Of a stretch of DNA of 64,000 nucleotides, positions 10,801-18,006 are shown in pieces. The notes under the pieces are model-generated. The model was not told where the DNA came from and did not search any database. It was given only the letters and a program-made list of their open reading frames with translations. This DNA comes from Bifidobacterium oedipodis (GTDB lineage Bacteria > Actinomycetota > Actinomycetes > Actinomycetales > Bifidobacteriaceae). The position numbers were made by a program, and so were the translations under genes. Numbering within the stretch: the stretch's first letter is position 1; the number at the start of each line of letters is the position of its first letter. The stretch spans positions 62,001 to 126,000 of the forward strand of contig NZ_JAAIII010000002.1 in assembly GCF_012932425.1 (NCBI RefSeq), given 5' to 3'.

Positions 10801-10894
10801 TTGTCGCATCGACATCCTGACGATGCGTATACGGCCGTGAGGCCATGGCATCTGCCAAGACTTGAATAATGTCGTTGTTGCCTGTCGGATTCAT
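7802..10894 (-). CDS. Large membrane GT2 glycosyltransferase
   Basis: The start at 10894 follows CTGGGAG and gives 1030 residues. The first 300 or so form a GT-A domain of family 2, with a nucleotide-binding Asp region and the HDDSRP motif where a DxD is expected. About a dozen hydrophobic helices follow between residues 310 and 830, then an extracellular C-terminal part and a last helix near 1000. It probably transfers a sugar from an activated donor to a cell-surface polymer. Neighbours are whiB2 upstream and DUF5719 downstream, in one leftward operon. The product is unknown. Confidence 0.85.
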   Translation of the reverse strand: MNPTGNNDIIQVLADAMASRPYTHRQDVDATIAAVIAVEEDTRFLPLTLRSLLTQNVLPGVIVIADATGRTGQPVHSSLEVIPSPQGPVTQMPEIKHVDIQIVRAKGARSFGDAVTKALDYAELGPLTRGVWLLHDDSRPSDPTCLERLLETWRNTPGANVLGCKQCDWEGTKLHDVGMYAGHHAVHSLVIDGEPDQEQYDGRQDVYAVSLAGALISYSQLKRLKGINPWLTTYGESIDFCRRVCASGGRVVVVPQAEIAHRRARYEGVRTRGGEPLNDDHAINAAMSVARAEQRYLYTDIPMSSWLLIWLGRLLRSLWLALTLLFGKKPYEAWVTLCMPWLALTSIPGAVRSRRLVARQSKVPLSSLQVLTADRQQIRQYHDRRQAFIDQQGVVLLSSLERAHLRVRAIRRWSFASAMAVGCFAVIVGLHWQVFRAVFSDGSITSNRLLATGASFHQLVQSATTPWVFGAGVGVPAPPTPWLLVLMGASVLTLGNVAAAMALILFAAAPLSALSFWALAGIFTRSDVVRVLGGLLWASLGVMCGWYASADLPMLTVLIFLPAAFAFVFRSVGMYHTEDPLKAHPSVQCAGLAALCFVPPVAAEPQLLLALIVIFVGFVLFVRRKRVTLLLIPVPAAFALAPTLVNALRYAHQGAWRQLFGDIMQPSSTVNGSPAALSLLEAVCRSIGWDPFSGQFVDMAMVALFAIITLLAIASLVLPFALRASRLMWVVIVCGAALAMASSRVAIAVDADGVVAGSAQPGMLLMMMGFLSCVCLVAGGAVKRFQPLHSSADQDRQPSGRLQAVIVAGRSTLAVILAACVGLQCWYGLTYHASDGLMVSRSGLPMVATDYLESGEDHRVLAISAETRNIVEYTVMRTSRGDVIDSSPAQRVRMLDGDQDAIDQTLAHVCSSLLSAPDSDAIQTISSLGFGGIYVVAGESDGQQDASYEQLNANIAASEGTQSLVSSEQGSYYRLTLADSAEQNVDTSWQQRTQNSVWRYAWLTCMGVIALLYCLVALPRRRNLGLEMQS

Positions 10895-10930
10895 AAACTC
10901 CCAGTGTACGCACCACACGTGAGCGCACGG

Positions 10931-11230
10931 CTATGCCCGCTCCCGATGGTCTTTTTTATAACGGCGGCGCTCGCGCTCGCTCATGCCTCCCCAGATGCCA
11001 AAACGTTCGTCATGGTCAATGGCCCACTGCAGGCATTGTTCACGCACTTCGCATTTGGCGCATACCTTTTTCGCGTCCCTGGTGGAACCGCCTTTTTCCG
11101 GGAAGAATGCCTCCGGATCGGTTTGCGCGCATAGTGCTTTGTGCTGCCACGACACATCACCGTCCGGCTTGAACAACCCCCACAAATGTTGCAACGGCTC
11201 TTCGGCGGAATCGTCGAGCACACCCCACAT
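10931..11230 (-). CDS. whiB2: WhiB-family Fe-S regulator, WhiB2/WhmD type
   Basis: The start at 11230 is preceded by AAGGAGGGG and gives 99 residues. Four cysteines (34, 57, 60, 66) in the C-Xn-C-X2-C-X5-C pattern can hold a 4Fe-4S cluster. The GIWGGMSE turn and a basic tail (RERRRYKKDHRER) are typical of Wbl proteins that bind the primary sigma factor and DNA. WhiB2 orthologues act in cell division and septation. The GT2-DUF5719 pair follows 36 bases downstream, which is the conserved WhiB2 context. Confidence 0.9.
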   Translation of the reverse strand: MWGVLDDSAEEPLQHLWGLFKPDGDVSWQHKALCAQTDPEAFFPEKGGSTRDAKKVCAKCEVREQCLQWAIDHDERFGIWGGMSERERRRYKKDHRERA

Positions 11231-11266
11231 GCGACCCCTCCTTGCCTTTGAGTTTTTCCTCGGACA

Positions 11267-11295
11267 ATTACACACATGCACCTTTGCTTTGTCAA
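11267..11295 (-). promoter_or_regulatory. Promoter of whiB2
   Basis: On the minus strand there is a perfect -35 TTGACA (11290-11295), a 17-base spacer and a -10 TGTAAT (11267-11272). Transcription would start about 30 bases before the whiB2 start codon. Confidence 0.7.
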
Positions 11296-11397
11296 ATTAT
11301 GCACCGTGTCATTACGCATCTTTCCATAACATTGTGATATATACGCCTCGCCTGCATACCTTGTGAATACCTTAACAATTCATGCGAGTATGTGCCG

Positions 11398-11411
11398 TTC
11401 CTGCGCAGGAA
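11398..11411. promoter_or_regulatory. Perfect 14-base palindrome between whiB2 and the LCP gene
   Basis: TTCCTGCGCAGGAA is a perfect inverted repeat in the 256-base divergent intergenic region. It could be an operator for either gene; no regulator family can be assigned from the sequence. Confidence 0.35.
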
Positions 11412-11486
11412 TATTGGCATAAGCCCGGCATGCCTTGCCCGCTGTGCCAAAGTGTCATTCAGACATGAGACCAGTTGGAGGCTTGA

Positions 11487-12869
11487 ATGACGCAGGAATC
11501 AGGTGGAGCGGACCCGCAGATCAATCCGCCGAGCTTCATTCCCACAGCCGGCAGACGACCGCGCGCATCGGCACCTGTTCGCCCGCAAACGCCGGCTTCA
11601 TATGCGCCGGCATCGTCCAACACCCCACCTCCGAGCTTCTCCCCCGGCGTTGCCAGGCGTAGTTCCGCGGATGGCGAGAACAGTGCCGGACAACCCCAAA
11701 GCATACCGCCGGCAAGGGCGCGTCGTTCATCAGGATCCTCACGCAATGCCTCTTCAGCTGCGGCACCGTCATTCGCGTCCGCATCAGGGCGTCCAGCCAT
11801 GGCAGCGCGCACGGCCGGCAGCGCCACAGGAACACGTTCGGTTTCGCCAATGGCGCAATCCGCAGCATCATTCGGTACGCCAAGCGCGGCAAAACTCACA
11901 CATCCCCGACGATCCGGTCGGCGCAAGGCCTTAATGATTACACTGTGTACGCTGGCTCTTTTGCTGGCGGCTTTGGTCGTCGCTGTATTCGGTGCATGGA
12001 ACTGGGTGGATGGCAAACTCGATAAAACCGATTGGCTGACGTCCTCCGCCGATACGCCGGCCTCCACATGGCTGTTGCTGGGATCCGATGAACGTGACGG
12101 ATCGACACAGTATGGTGGCGAGGCTGATATTGAGGGATTCCGCACCGACACGATTCTGGTGCTGACCAAACCGAAGTCGGGCCCCAGTTCGTTGATTTCC
12201 ATCCCGCGCGATTCGCTGATGGAAGTCGATGGGCAATACATGAAGATCAATGCCGTTGCCCAATTGGCCGGCAAACAAGCCTTGGTCGGGCAGGTCGAGG
12301 AGCTGACCGGCCAGCACATCGATCATGTGGCACAAATCAAGTTCGGCGGCCTGCAGCAGATTGTGGATGCGCTCGGCGGGATCGAACTGTGCTATGACCA
12401 GGATGTTCAGGATGCTTATTCCGGATTGAACTGGCAGGCCGGATGCCACACCGCCGACGGCACTACCGCTCTGGCGTTTGCCCGCATGCGCTATGCCGAT
12501 GTACAGGGCGACTTTGGGCGTAACGAACGTCAGCGTCAGGTGATTTCCGCCATCGTGACGAAAGCGACCAGCAAGCAAACGCTCACCAGCTGGTCCACGG
12601 TCACCAAGCTTGCGGATGCCGGCTTGGCGGCGGTAAGCGTAGACAACGACACCAACCCATATACCCTGCTCACTATGGCCTTGGCATTCAAGGATGCCAC
12701 CGGAGACAACGGCATTTCCGGCAGCGTGTACTGGTCCAATCCTGATTATTACGTCGATGGCGTGGGATCCTCAGTACTGCTTGATAACGCGAAGAACACC
12801 GAACTGTTTGAGCAGTTGGCGGCAGGCACGCATAAGGCGGGCTCCGTCGGCACCTTGGCTGAAAGCTGA
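11487..12869 (+). CDS. LytR-CpsA-Psr (LCP) family glycopolymer ligase
   Basis: This 460-residue protein has a long Pro/Ser/Ala/Arg-rich cytosolic tail (about 1-145), one membrane helix (about 148-172) and an extracellular LCP domain. LCP hallmarks are GFRTDTILVL, SIPRDSLM, the INAV segment, and ARMRYADVQGDFGRNERQRQ, with the Arg/Asp residues that bind the pyrophosphate of polyprenyl-linked substrates. LCP enzymes attach teichoic-acid-like or other glycopolymers to peptidoglycan. A start at 11487 with AGGC-rich upstream sequence is plausible. Confidence 0.9.
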   Translation: MTQESGGADPQINPPSFIPTAGRRPRASAPVRPQTPASYAPASSNTPPPSFSPGVARRSSADGENSAGQPQSIPPARARRSSGSSRNASSAAAPSFASASGRPAMAARTAGSATGTRSVSPMAQSAASFGTPSAAKLTHPRRSGRRKALMITLCTLALLLAALVVAVFGAWNWVDGKLDKTDWLTSSADTPASTWLLLGSDERDGSTQYGGEADIEGFRTDTILVLTKPKSGPSSLISIPRDSLMEVDGQYMKINAVAQLAGKQALVGQVEELTGQHIDHVAQIKFGGLQQIVDALGGIELCYDQDVQDAYSGLNWQAGCHTADGTTALAFARMRYADVQGDFGRNERQRQVISAIVTKATSKQTLTSWSTVTKLADAGLAAVSVDNDTNPYTLLTMALAFKDATGDNGISGSVYWSNPDYYVDGVGSSVLLDNAKNTELFEQLAAGTHKAGSVGTLAES

Positions 12870-12989
12870 TTGCCTGTCATTACAGTAATTACTCCACTTG
12901 CTCCCAACCAATGTGGATAACTTGACAAGCTCGCTCCACATACCCCGGTACAGCTTGCATTGCTATAACATGTCATTCACGCTGGAATC

Positions 12990-14846
12990 ATGGGAGTTTC
13001 ATATCAGCATCGGAGCCGGCGCATGCATCGCGCCGCAGCAACGCAACCGGACGCACGCACCGCGGAACGTGCTGCCATACGCTCCAGAATCATGATATTC
13101 GCCATGGCCGCGCCATTGCTTGCCCAATGCATCATGGTGGTGGCAATGCTCACGCAAGGCCAATGGCTATTCGCGGTGATGATTATCCCCGGGACTGTGG
13201 GATGCTTGGCTTCACTGCTAGTAGCCGTGCCGTGGCCTTCAGCAGCATCGAATCATACCGCCGCATCAATGCCTCAAGATCGTGGCATCAGCGACTATGC
13301 CACCACAGATGTCATAGATGGATCCTTGGCTGGTAAGCCTGCCGAGAACATCCGTTTTGACGCTCCCGCTTCGCCTTGTCTAGAAGAGCTTATGGGATTT
13401 GGGAGGCTCCCGTGGCGTACTATCGTCGCCCGATGGCTGGCACAACCGGACTTTGCCGTGCCCATAGGCATGAGTGCCACCGGACCGTTGCTGATTGATT
13501 TGCAGCGGCAGGGCCCGCATGCACTGGTAGCGGGCACCACCGGATCGGGAAAATCAGTATTGCTGCAAAGCTGGTGCCTGGCATTGGCCGCGATGAACGG
13601 GCCGGATCGGCTCAATTTCGTATTTCTGGATTTCAAGGGTGGTTCGGCATTCCGCCCGCTGGAAGCCTTGCCGCACACTGTTGGCAGTGTCTGTGATTTG
13701 GATTTGACTCACGCCGCCCGAGCCCTGCGCGCCTTGGAAGCGGAATTGACACGCCGCGAGCGCTTAGTCGCTGAGTCTCGCTCGCATCAACTTGACGATC
13801 TCACAGCGCCTCCCCCGCGTCTGGTGGTGGTCATCGACGAATTTCATGCGCTCAAAGATCAGCTTCCGGACTATATCGGGCGGCTGGTGCGTATCGCTTC
13901 GCTGGGCCGATCCCTTGGTATGCATCTGATCGCCTGCACACAGAATCCTGCCGGTCAGGTCAGCGCTGATATGAAAGCGAATATGGCTATCAGCATTTGC
14001 CTGCGCGTGCGAGACGCGATGCAATCCATCGAATTGCTGTCAGATGGACGTGCCGCGGCGCTCAGTCCGGCCATGCCCGGCGCGGCGTACTGTAATGACT
14101 GCGCAACCGTGAGCGCATTGCGCTGCGCGGCAACCGACGATATTGACGCCTGTTGTCAACAGATCGCCTTGGCGGCACGGTTCATGGCGATGACACCAAG
14201 CCCGCCGCTGTTCACCGCTCCCCTACCCACCCAAGTCGAGGTTACAAAACAAAGCCCTAATTGCAATCGGCTGTGGTTTGGTCTGGCCGATGACGGCATT
14301 GGGCTTGCAAGTGCCACTGTGCCGGTGTTCAGCGGCAACATTGGCATCATTGGCCCCTTGGGCCGAGGCAAAACCACCGTTTTGCAGACGATTGCGCAGC
14401 AAGCTTGTTGTATTCCCGCCACTGATGTGCGTTGCAGCATCCTCATGCGCGACGGCTGGCAAACCACACGACGGCATAACAACCCGATGCCGGTATCTGC
14501 AACACAAGCCGCTCCCCCTCATGTACCGCGCACACTATGGCTGGTCGATGACGCGGACAGTTTGTTCGATCCGTTCAACACTGATCCGTTTGCCTCCACA
14601 TTCCGCCAAGCGCTGGCAGACCCCACGACCAGTGTCGTGTTCGCCGTGGCCTCGTGCCGTCATGTGCGTGTGCCCGAACATTGCGTTACGCGTATCGTGT
14701 TCCCATGCGGGGATCGATCCGCCGATCTGCTGGCGGGTATACCCGCTCCCCTGTTGGCCTGCCTCAGCCGAAACGACCTCAATACGCCTGGACGGGGCGT
14801 GCTGATCGATGGCGCGAACGCACTGCTGGTGCAGTGCGCACAGTAA
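12990..14846 (+). CDS. EccC/EssC-like FtsK-SpoIIIE double ATPase
   Basis: Of 618 residues, about 34-80 form two membrane helices, followed by a linker and two FtsK/SpoIIIE-type ATPase domains. The first has Walker A GTTGSGKS (182-189), the FLDFKGGSAF segment and Walker B VVVIDE. The second has GPLGRGKTT (455-463) and LWLVDDAD (516-523) and is more divergent. The layout and LPHTVGSVCDLD match type VII secretion EccC/EssC more than chromosome-segregating FtsK, which carries a gamma domain not seen here. No WXG100 substrate or other T7SS gene is in the window. The start may be 12990 or 13023. Confidence 0.8.
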   Translation: MGVSYQHRSRRMHRAAATQPDARTAERAAIRSRIMIFAMAAPLLAQCIMVVAMLTQGQWLFAVMIIPGTVGCLASLLVAVPWPSAASNHTAASMPQDRGISDYATTDVIDGSLAGKPAENIRFDAPASPCLEELMGFGRLPWRTIVARWLAQPDFAVPIGMSATGPLLIDLQRQGPHALVAGTTGSGKSVLLQSWCLALAAMNGPDRLNFVFLDFKGGSAFRPLEALPHTVGSVCDLDLTHAARALRALEAELTRRERLVAESRSHQLDDLTAPPPRLVVVIDEFHALKDQLPDYIGRLVRIASLGRSLGMHLIACTQNPAGQVSADMKANMAISICLRVRDAMQSIELLSDGRAAALSPAMPGAAYCNDCATVSALRCAATDDIDACCQQIALAARFMAMTPSPPLFTAPLPTQVEVTKQSPNCNRLWFGLADDGIGLASATVPVFSGNIGIIGPLGRGKTTVLQTIAQQACCIPATDVRCSILMRDGWQTTRRHNNPMPVSATQAAPPHVPRTLWLVDDADSLFDPFNTDPFASTFRQALADPTTSVVFAVASCRHVRVPEHCVTRIVFPCGDRSADLLAGIPAPLLACLSRNDLNTPGRGVLIDGANALLVQCAQ

Positions 14847-14880
14847 ATATTCACTACTTTGTGGGCGTAACCTCTTGAAA

Positions 14881-14899
14881 AACCACACGGAACGTGGTT
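14881..14899. promoter_or_regulatory. Inverted repeat in the promoter region of the second whiB
   Basis: AACCAC-N7-GTGGTT lies just after a -35-like TTGAAA (14875-14880), in the 95-base gap before the whiB gene. Its position fits an operator. The binding protein is unknown. Confidence 0.35.
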
Positions 14900-14941
14900 A
14901 CCTAGTACAGGACGAAATACGGGTTGTAAGAAAGGCAAGCA

Positions 14942-15220
14942 ATGAGCAGCGCGTTTGATTGGCGAGCCAAGGCCGCATGTCGTGACAAGGATCCGGAACT
15001 GTTTTTCCCGGTGGGCAACACCGGTGCCGCTTATCAGCAGATTGAAGAGGCAAAGGCCGTATGCCGCACCTGCAAGGTGATTGACGCCTGCCTGAAGTGC
15101 GCGTTGGACACCAATCAGGATTACGGCGTGTGGGGCGGTCTGAGCGAAGATGAGCGTCGCGCTCTGAAGCGTCGCGCAATGCGCGCCCGCCGCTCTCAGG
15201 CCATGCAGATGCAGATCTGA
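14942..15220 (+). CDS. WhiB-family regulator, WhiB1/WblE type
   Basis: This 92-residue protein has cluster cysteines at 13, 41, 44 and 50, a further Cys53, the turn YGVWGGLSEDER and a basic C-terminus (RRALKRRAMRARR). The short length and the WR-AAC start resemble WhiB1/WblE, the near-universal actinobacterial form that binds sigma A and senses redox or NO. The ribosome binding site is AAGAAAGG. It is apparently monocistronic, with a strong hairpin 30 bases downstream. Confidence 0.9.
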   Translation: MSSAFDWRAKAACRDKDPELFFPVGNTGAAYQQIEEAKAVCRTCKVIDACLKCALDTNQDYGVWGGLSEDERRALKRRAMRARRSQAMQMQI

Positions 15221-15250
15221 TTCGCAGTCATCAATAACGATATACCTCAA

Positions 15251-15284
15251 GGAAGCCCTCCCGATACCGATCGGGAGGGCTTCC
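15251..15284 (+). terminator. Terminator hairpin after whiB
   Basis: A 15-base-pair perfect stem (GGAAGCCCTCCCGAT and its complement) has a 4-base loop and is followed by TGTTG. It ends the whiB transcript. Confidence 0.8.
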
Positions 15285-15308
15285 TGTTGAGTTGTCGGAT
15301 TGTTAGCG

Positions 15309-15338
15309 CAAGCCGCTGGGTTTTCACCCGGCGGCTTG
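15309..15338 (-). terminator. Hairpin after the PdtaS-like kinase gene
   Basis: A 13-pair stem with one G-U pair (CAAGCCGCTGGGT with ACCCGGCGGCTTG) has a 4-base loop, 5 bases beyond the stop of the leftward kinase. There is no long T tract, so termination efficiency is uncertain. Confidence 0.55.
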
Positions 15339-15342
15339 TCAC

Positions 15343-16830
15343 TTAGTCTTGTTGTGCGGCACGCAATTTCATGTCCAGCACCACGCGGGTGCCACCTTCC
15401 CGCCTGGATTCCCAATGCACCGAACCGCCGAAATCGTTGGTTACGAAGGTGTCGATAATCTGCGTGCCCAACCCGGAGCCGGAAGACCGAGCCATGCCGC
15501 CCTGTTCCTCAGAGCCCAGACCGGTGCCGTCATCCTCGACCACCACGTTGAGGTTGGAGCCGGAACGCCCCACGGAAATCGTGATATGACCATTGACGCG
15601 GCCTTCGAAACCATGTTCCACCGAATTGGTGATGAGTTCGGTAAGCACCAACGACAACGGCGTGGCATCCTGAGCCGGCATCATGCCGAACTTGCCCAAG
15701 AAGCTGATGTCAATATGCTGATCCTTCATGGTGGCCAGATCCACAGCCATGCGCAGCAGGTTGGCGATTACCTTGTCGAAATCAATCACCTCGTCGGCGG
15801 TCTGGCTTAAGCCCTCATGCACCATGGCGATGGTTTGCACACGGCGCTGAGCTTCCAACAGTTCCTTTTTAACCTCTTCAGATTTGGTTTTGCGTGCCTG
15901 CAACCGCAGCAGTGCGGAGACGGCCTGCAGATTGTTCTTGACACGATGGTGGATTTCGGAGATTGTGGCGTCCTTGGTCTGCAATTCAACCTCACGACGA
16001 CGCAGTTCGGTCACATCACGGCACAGAATAATCGCGCCAACTCTGCCATTAGTGTCGAACAATGGCAGCGAGCGCATGGATGCTGCGGAACGGTTGGCAC
16101 ACAGTTCGGAGTCCACAGCAGCCTTGCCGGATAGCGTCAACGGCAGGGTTTCAGGCACAGGATCGTTCTCTTTGAGCAGCTGCGTGCCCAATTCGCTCAG
16201 ATAATGCCCTGACATGGTGGTCAGCAGGCCCAATCGCCTGAAGCAGCTGATGGCGTTCGGTGCGGCGTAGCGTACCACGCCGTCGGTGGTCAAGATGATG
16301 AAGCCGTCGGCCACGCGCGCGATATGCCGCTGGCTCATCACGGAATCCTGATAGGGGAATTGGCCTCGCGGAATCATCTCATACAGCTGCTTGCCGGCGT
16401 TGATGCTTTCGGATTCGTAACGGCCGTTGGATTCACGGGTGGCCATATTGGTTTCGCGCACCACCAAGCCAAGCGTTTTGCCATTGCGACGCACCGGGGC
16501 ATAGACATTGCACACGGTGGCCTTGCCCACGGTTCTGAGCACCGTGGAACGGAACACCACGCTGGACTGCATCGCGGCATTCAATTCGCCCGTCATATCA
16601 TCGGGCATAACGTCGCCCACCACATCCTCGGTGCGCAGGGTCATCACGGTGGAGGGACGGCACTGCTCGGCCACCACGTATTTACCGTCGCCGTTCTGAA
16701 CCAGCAGCAGCAGGTCGGCAAAACTCAGATCGGCGATAACCTGCCAATCAGCCACCAAATGATGAAGCCATTCACGATCCCCTTCGTCAAAATCGGGGCG
16801 GGTTGCAAGGATGTGTGAGAAATCTGCCAT
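15343..16830 (-). CDS. Cytosolic histidine kinase, PdtaS-like (GAF-PAS-HisKA_2)
   Basis: From ATG 16830 it has 495 residues. The N-terminal part (1-150) resembles the GAF domain of PdtaS. A PAS domain follows at about 165-275, then a HisKA_2 helix with phosphoacceptor SEIHHRVKNNLQ (His294/295), then a HATPase domain (ELITNSVEHGFEG, GSGLGTQIIDTF). There is no membrane helix. In mycobacteria PdtaS phosphorylates PdtaR, an ANTAR RNA-binding antiterminator. No such partner is encoded here. The start has only a weak ribosome binding site. Confidence 0.88.
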   Translation of the reverse strand: MADFSHILATRPDFDEGDREWLHHLVADWQVIADLSFADLLLLVQNGDGKYVVAEQCRPSTVMTLRTEDVVGDVMPDDMTGELNAAMQSSVVFRSTVLRTVGKATVCNVYAPVRRNGKTLGLVVRETNMATRESNGRYESESINAGKQLYEMIPRGQFPYQDSVMSQRHIARVADGFIILTTDGVVRYAAPNAISCFRRLGLLTTMSGHYLSELGTQLLKENDPVPETLPLTLSGKAAVDSELCANRSAASMRSLPLFDTNGRVGAIILCRDVTELRRREVELQTKDATISEIHHRVKNNLQAVSALLRLQARKTKSEEVKKELLEAQRRVQTIAMVHEGLSQTADEVIDFDKVIANLLRMAVDLATMKDQHIDISFLGKFGMMPAQDATPLSLVLTELITNSVEHGFEGRVNGHITISVGRSGSNLNVVVEDDGTGLGSEEQGGMARSSGSGLGTQIIDTFVTNDFGGSVHWESRREGGTRVVLDMKLRAAQQD

Positions 16831-16881
16831 AGCCACCATCATACGCATGCAGCCGCCGATACTCCCCGACGGAAAACACGC

Positions 16882-16926
16882 TTGACTATTCAAGAAGTTA
16901 CGGTATCGTAAGTTACGGTAACGTAA
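16882..16926 (+). promoter_or_regulatory. Promoter with tandem palindromic operators before the PAQR gene
   Basis: A -35 TTGACT (16882-16887) and a -10-like TATCGT (16904-16909) overlap two 14-base palindromes of the form TTACG-N4-CGTAA at 16898-16911 and 16913-16926, separated by one base. The 15-base tandem spacing puts the two sites about one and a half helical turns apart. This is a repressor-type arrangement, reminiscent of TetR-family operators; the regulator is not in view. Confidence 0.65.
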
Positions 16927-16963
16927 GCGAGTATGACGTCAACTCGTTTCAGACGGGAGGGTC

Positions 16964-17872
16964 ATGGCACAGCAGACCGGCGACGAGAACGCCACATCCA
17001 TCGACAAGAAGCGGCAGGCTGCCATCGAGGCCGGCGAGCAGGCAACACGCGCCAAGGCGGACGCGGTGCGCGCCAAAGCACGATTCAAGGCCGAAGCCAT
17101 ACGGGCCAAAGCCGAATCCAAGGCTCATGCGGCCCTGGCCAAGGGTGAGCGCAAGGCGCTGCATATCGAAGGCATCGAAACCGATGACCGCACACGCAAA
17201 ATGCGCAAAGTGCGTCTCGACGTGCATGGCAGGCCGAAGCCCGCAATGCGCGGCTGGATTCATGCCATAGCCGCTCCCCTATCATTGGCGGCGGGCATTG
17301 TGCTGATTTGCCTGGCACATGGTGCCGGTCTCAAATGGGCGTGCGCGGTGTTCATGACCGCTTCGCTGATATTGTTCACCAATTCCGCCACCTATCATCT
17401 GGGCGATTGGAATCCACGCGTCACCGATGTGCTGCGGCGCATCGATCACGTCAATATTTTCCTGCTGATTGCCGGCACCTATACTCCGGTATCGTTTGCA
17501 CTGGAGCCTTTCTGGCGCAATACGATTATCATTTCGATGTGGGCATGCACCGCAATCGCCATCGTGATTCATGTCATCTGGATCAATGCGCCACGTTGGC
17601 TGTACACCGTGGTCTACATCATTTTCGGCATCTATGGCTTGGCCTATATGCTGCTGTTCTGGAATTCCCCGCACGCAGGCCCGGCTGTGGTAGTGCTGCT
17701 ATGTGCGGGCGGCGCATGCTATATTCTCGGCGCAATCGTCTATGCCCTGCGCCGGCCAGATCCCTGGCCACGCGTGTTCGGCTTCCATGAGATCTTCCAT
17801 TGCGGCACCGTCGCCGGATACGCCTGCCATATGGTCGCCATCTACATGGTGATCGTCAGCCTGTGGCCATAA
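16964..17872 (+). CDS. Hemolysin III / PAQR family membrane protein
   Basis: Of 302 residues, the first 85 form a charged Ala/Lys/Arg-rich region with repeated RAKA units, probably a long helix or coiled coil. The rest carries seven predicted membrane helices. PAQR residues are visible: NSATYHL near the second helix and FHEIFHCGTVAGYACH near the last, supplying the metal-site His and Asp/Glu residues. The family is linked to membrane lipid homeostasis and putative hydrolase activity; haemolysis is a historical label. The N-terminal extension is unusual. The ribosome binding site is CGGGAGG. Confidence 0.88.
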   Translation: MAQQTGDENATSIDKKRQAAIEAGEQATRAKADAVRAKARFKAEAIRAKAESKAHAALAKGERKALHIEGIETDDRTRKMRKVRLDVHGRPKPAMRGWIHAIAAPLSLAAGIVLICLAHGAGLKWACAVFMTASLILFTNSATYHLGDWNPRVTDVLRRIDHVNIFLLIAGTYTPVSFALEPFWRNTIIISMWACTAIAIVIHVIWINAPRWLYTVVYIIFGIYGLAYMLLFWNSPHAGPAVVVLLCAGGACYILGAIVYALRRPDPWPRVFGFHEIFHCGTVAGYACHMVAIYMVIVSLWP

Positions 17873-17914
17873 AACACGCAAGGAAAACCCAACAATACGT
17901 GAAACCATATCAAA

Positions 17915-17952
17915 GCGGGGCTCGCATCACATGTCTGTGATGCGAGCCCCGC
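17915..17952. terminator. Bidirectional terminator between the PAQR gene and greA
   Basis: A perfect 17-base-pair stem (GCGGGGCTCGCATCACA) with a 4-base loop lies between two convergent genes and can serve both. Confidence 0.8.
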
Positions 17953-18006
17953 CCCATATTCGCTGTGAGCCTAGTGCGCGAACGCACCAAAGCTCTCGTC
18001 AACGGA

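Noticed and set aside
12990..14846. Annotation as a chromosome-segregating FtsK
   Set aside because: It has only two membrane helices, two ATPase domains and no gamma domain; EccC/EssC-like features fit better.
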